Of a stretch of DNA of 42,528 nt, positions 40,463-42,528 are shown piece by piece (positions within the stretch are counted from its first letter, which is position 1; each line of letters starts with the position of its first letter). This DNA comes from Comamonas suwonensis (GTDB lineage Bacteria; Pseudomonadota; Gammaproteobacteria; Burkholderiales; Burkholderiaceae_C). The position numbers and the translations under genes were made by a program. The stretch covers positions 1-42,528 of the forward strand of contig NZ_JABBCQ020000024.1 in assembly GCF_012844455.2 (NCBI RefSeq). Reading direction: 5' to 3'. Below the pieces are notes generated by a model that was not told the origin of the DNA, did no database searches, and was given only the letters and a program-made list of their open reading frames with translations.

Positions 40463-42379
40463 TTAGTTGAGCACTTCTATCGCCCATCCTTGCTGCTGAA
40501 GTGCGGCCACGCAGTCGTCCGACACGCGAGCTTGATTCACTGCCAAGCATAGGAAACTTGTGGGCCTAGACATCCCTACATACAAGCTTCTAAATTGCGA
40601 CAGGCCGCTTTCCTTCATCTTAGGGTCACGAGCATTTAGGCCAGCGAGGACAGGCAAAGCCACTTGCAAATCAAACCTGCGGCTTGGATACCCAAGCGAT
40701 TCAAGTACAAGCGTCGCAAGATGAGTTTCACCTTTCATTGAAGCCACTGTGCCAATCTCGACCTCCACGCTACGACCATCTTTGGTGACACGGCAACGCT
40801 GCTGGCCAACTTCCTGCTCCGGCTCTTTTTCAGGGGGGTAAAACACAGGAAGAGCCTGGAACTCGGCGAGCGTCATCTTGGCCGGAAACAGGGGATGCAA
40901 GTATTGATAGAAGATAGCCACTGCTCTTGCCCGTCCTTCGTCGCTGCCATCGAGGTCTTTCGCGAGAGCCAGAGTGTGAAATAGCTGAACGACAGCGGTT
41001 GAGTCTTGTCCCGCATCCGTGAGACGTCGAACCAATTGTGAGCCGTCGCGCACGCCGTCAATGTGTGGAGACTTCACTGCACGCAGTACAAGTAACGTGG
41101 CTCGCTTTACATCTATTGCCCTCGAGTACATCGAGCCTGTCCGCAACTTTGGCTCGGAAGGTTGGCGTAAAAGTGCCCAAAGGCGCTCAGAGCGCCCGCC
41201 GCTTTTGGATTGTTCTAGATAGGCTGGCCAGTAGTCGAGCAGAGTGCGACCTGGCATCTGCGTTTCTGCATTTCCTTGTTTGCGGGCGCAAAGAGCCTTT
41301 ACCGAGCTTTTGTGTAGGGTGGTATCGTCGAACCTGTCTAGTACACAGTGGGCGAAATGCCCAACCACATCCGCGACGCGTGCTGCCGTGTACATCAAAA
41401 GCATGGGCGGGTGAACATCCCCCGCAGCGCCAGTGACTGGTGCACCGCCAACCCTCACGGTCGATACAGCTGAGGCAATAGTGGGACCAAACCTCTTGCT
41501 GCTGCTAATTGGCAGTGCGGCTGCGGCGGGGAAGCTCAGTTGAGATGGGTCTGCTCCGCTGCTCAGTATCCGTTGGTTGACGTCGCCGAATCGCTGGACA
41601 AGTACCGATGCATTGAAAAGCTTGTCGAGCAAGGCTTCCTGCTCGATAGATGTGTCCTGCATCTCATCGATGTAGACCATAGGAAATCTGCGAGACAGGT
41701 GGTCTTTTACGTCAGGACACTTCGCAAGCAAATACTCTGCGAACGCGAACATGTCCGCGAAGCGAAATACACCGGCCGTTGATAGTTCAGCTTTGACATT
41801 CGCGAGGACGGGATAAGTCTTTGCACTCTCTTTCGGAAGGGTTCCATTCTCAGAATCCAGCTCTAGATTCGGTCCGCGGTAAACCAAACCTCCAATCATC
41901 GGCTTTACGCCCACATTGTTCTTTGCCCATCCCCACACTGAAGTGTTTTTTATCGCAAGAGCAATGGCTTTTTGGGCGAACACATCATCATCGATGACAT
42001 CTACGGTGATGCCGCTGCTGCGCAGTGCAGGCAAAGCCAAGAAGCGGTCAACGAAGCTATGAATGGTGCCGATGAAGTGTGGGTAGGCTAGAAGCCGCGC
42101 TCCATCAGGAGTCGCCGCCAGTCTCTTTTGGATTTCATCACGAGCGACTGTCGTGTGACTGAGTACGCAGATACCGCGCTGGTCATACGGCCACTTGCGC
42201 GCGTGCAATAGGAGCTTAGCGGCAAGGACAGTAGTCTTTCCACTACCTGGTGCTGCATTGATATCCCAAGTGCCGGTCGCCAGTAGTACAGCTTGGCGCT
42301 CAGCGTCGGTGAAGTCGAGTCCGGGCGCGAGAGACTTCAGTTCAGCGAGGTCGTTGGGGGTGATGGCAGGGATGCTCAT
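40463..42379 (-). CDS. UvrD-like helicase, GajB-like partner of an OLD nuclease
   Basis: A 638-residue superfamily-1 helicase from ATG 42379 (MSIPAITPNDLAELKSL). Motifs: Q-like FTDAERQAVLLA (23-34); Walker A APGSGKTT (43-50); Walker B MVYIDEMQDTS; motif III VQRFGDVNQRIL; motif IV SSKRFGPTI; motif V GTVASMKGETH; motif VI LYVGMSRP. It is longer than typical GajB (about 500 residues). The start overlaps the upstream gene stop by 4 bases (ATGA), so the pair is coupled. OLD nuclease followed by UvrD helicase is the Gabija order, where GajB senses or processes DNA for GajA. Confidence 0.85.
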   Translation of the reverse strand: MSIPAITPNDLAELKSLAPGLDFTDAERQAVLLATGTWDINAAPGSGKTTVLAAKLLLHARKWPYDQRGICVLSHTTVARDEIQKRLAATPDGARLLAYPHFIGTIHSFVDRFLALPALRSSGITVDVIDDDVFAQKAIALAIKNTSVWGWAKNNVGVKPMIGGLVYRGPNLELDSENGTLPKESAKTYPVLANVKAELSTAGVFRFADMFAFAEYLLAKCPDVKDHLSRRFPMVYIDEMQDTSIEQEALLDKLFNASVLVQRFGDVNQRILSSGADPSQLSFPAAAALPISSSKRFGPTIASAVSTVRVGGAPVTGAAGDVHPPMLLMYTAARVADVVGHFAHCVLDRFDDTTLHKSSVKALCARKQGNAETQMPGRTLLDYWPAYLEQSKSGGRSERLWALLRQPSEPKLRTGSMYSRAIDVKRATLLVLRAVKSPHIDGVRDGSQLVRRLTDAGQDSTAVVQLFHTLALAKDLDGSDEGRARAVAIFYQYLHPLFPAKMTLAEFQALPVFYPPEKEPEQEVGQQRCRVTKDGRSVEVEIGTVASMKGETHLATLVLESLGYPSRRFDLQVALPVLAGLNARDPKMKESGLSQFRSLYVGMSRPTSFLCLAVNQARVSDDCVAALQQQGWAIEVLN

Positions 42380-42528
42380 GCTGCACCTGGCTTTTGCGTA
42401 AGCCAATTCAGTGCCCGTTGCAAATACGGTGGAAGCTTTGCGAATAGGTCGTCACCGACCCCATATTCGCCTGTCGCGACAAGGTGGGCGGCGTATTGCG
42501 CAGTGACAGCTTTAGATGCCTTACCAGC
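42376..42528 (-). CDS. C-terminus of a probable OLD-family nuclease (GajA-like), partial
   Basis: The last 50 codons, open to the right edge: GKASKAVTAQYAAHLVATGE, FAKLPPYLQRALNWLTQ, then stop. This resembles the C-terminal tail of OLD-family ATP-dependent nucleases (K-x-x-x-A-Q-Y-x-A...PPYL-x-x-A). The gene order and the 4-base overlap with the helicase support GajA. The ATPase and Toprim parts lie outside the window, so the call is provisional. Confidence 0.6.
   Translation of the reverse strand, partial: AGKASKAVTAQYAAHLVATGEYGVGDDLFAKLPPYLQRALNWLTQKPGAA

Noticed and set aside
1..42528. tRNA, rRNA and CRISPR arrays
   Set aside because: I saw no tRNA-like cloverleaf, no rRNA signature and no regularly spaced direct repeats; the six-copy array at 32081-32224 has irregular spacing and alternating direction.

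Overview
The window looks like an accessory region of a beta-proteobacterial chromosome, most likely Comamonas or a close Comamonadaceae relative. The core genes are GC-rich. Intergenic DNA carries the short 'AGCGCTT...AAGCGCT' and 'GGCAGCTATCAA' repeats I associate with that family, and the phage, Usp and chromate genes read like Burkholderiales versions. This assignment is inference from composition and family resemblance; no rRNA or tRNA gene is present.

Layout. (1) 1-1.5 kb: AT-rich accessory DNA with a membrane-protein gene cut by the left edge and a cysteine-rich protein. (2) 1.5-3.8 kb: a Rha-family phage regulator behind a structured leader, then a membrane-protein gene on the opposite strand, sitting where phage terminase genes would be expected. 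(3) 3.8-22.6 kb: a lambda-like, long-tailed late operon on the + strand: gpW-like joiner, portal (frameshifted), S49 prohead protease with an in-frame nested scaffold, decoration protein, major capsid, head-tail joiners, tail tube, tape measure, tail-tip and hub genes, putative holin, SAR-type lysozyme, Rz and an out-of-frame nested Rz1. No terminase is visible and the portal carries a one-base deletion, so this is probably a defective prophage. (4) 22.6-30.7 kb: three UspA-type genes, two of them on a duplicated block, a DUF1003 membrane protein, a second rha, an AT-rich three-gene operon (TBP-like/HEPN protein, winged helix, small membrane protein), exported proteins and a nitrobindin-like protein. 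(5) 30.9-32.4 kb: a tyrosine integrase preceded by an array of GATACCAT repeats, a strong hairpin, and an 18-bp sequence that reads as the last codons of guaA (TIEWE-stop), probably an attachment core.

(6) 32.4-42.5 kb: probably a second island stacked on the same attachment site. It has a six-gene chromate-resistance operon (chrB, chrA, a LamG-like exported protein, a superoxide dismutase-rhodanese fusion, a free ChrB C-terminal domain and a small exported protein), a doubly frameshifted zinc-finger/YozE-like gene, an unrecognised two-gene operon with a possible PD-(D/E)XK nuclease, a decayed IS5-family transposase, and at the right edge a UvrD-like helicase overlapping the end of a probable OLD-family nuclease, the gene order of the Gabija anti-phage system.

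How the parts relate: the left part is a prophage remnant with captured genes, and the right part is a resistance and defence island. The guaA-like core at 32.37 kb is the likely seam. The best candidates for something undescribed are the HEPN operon (26.47-27.82 kb), the two-gene operon at 38.34-39.60 kb, the structured leaders shared by both rha genes, and the repeat array upstream of the integrase.
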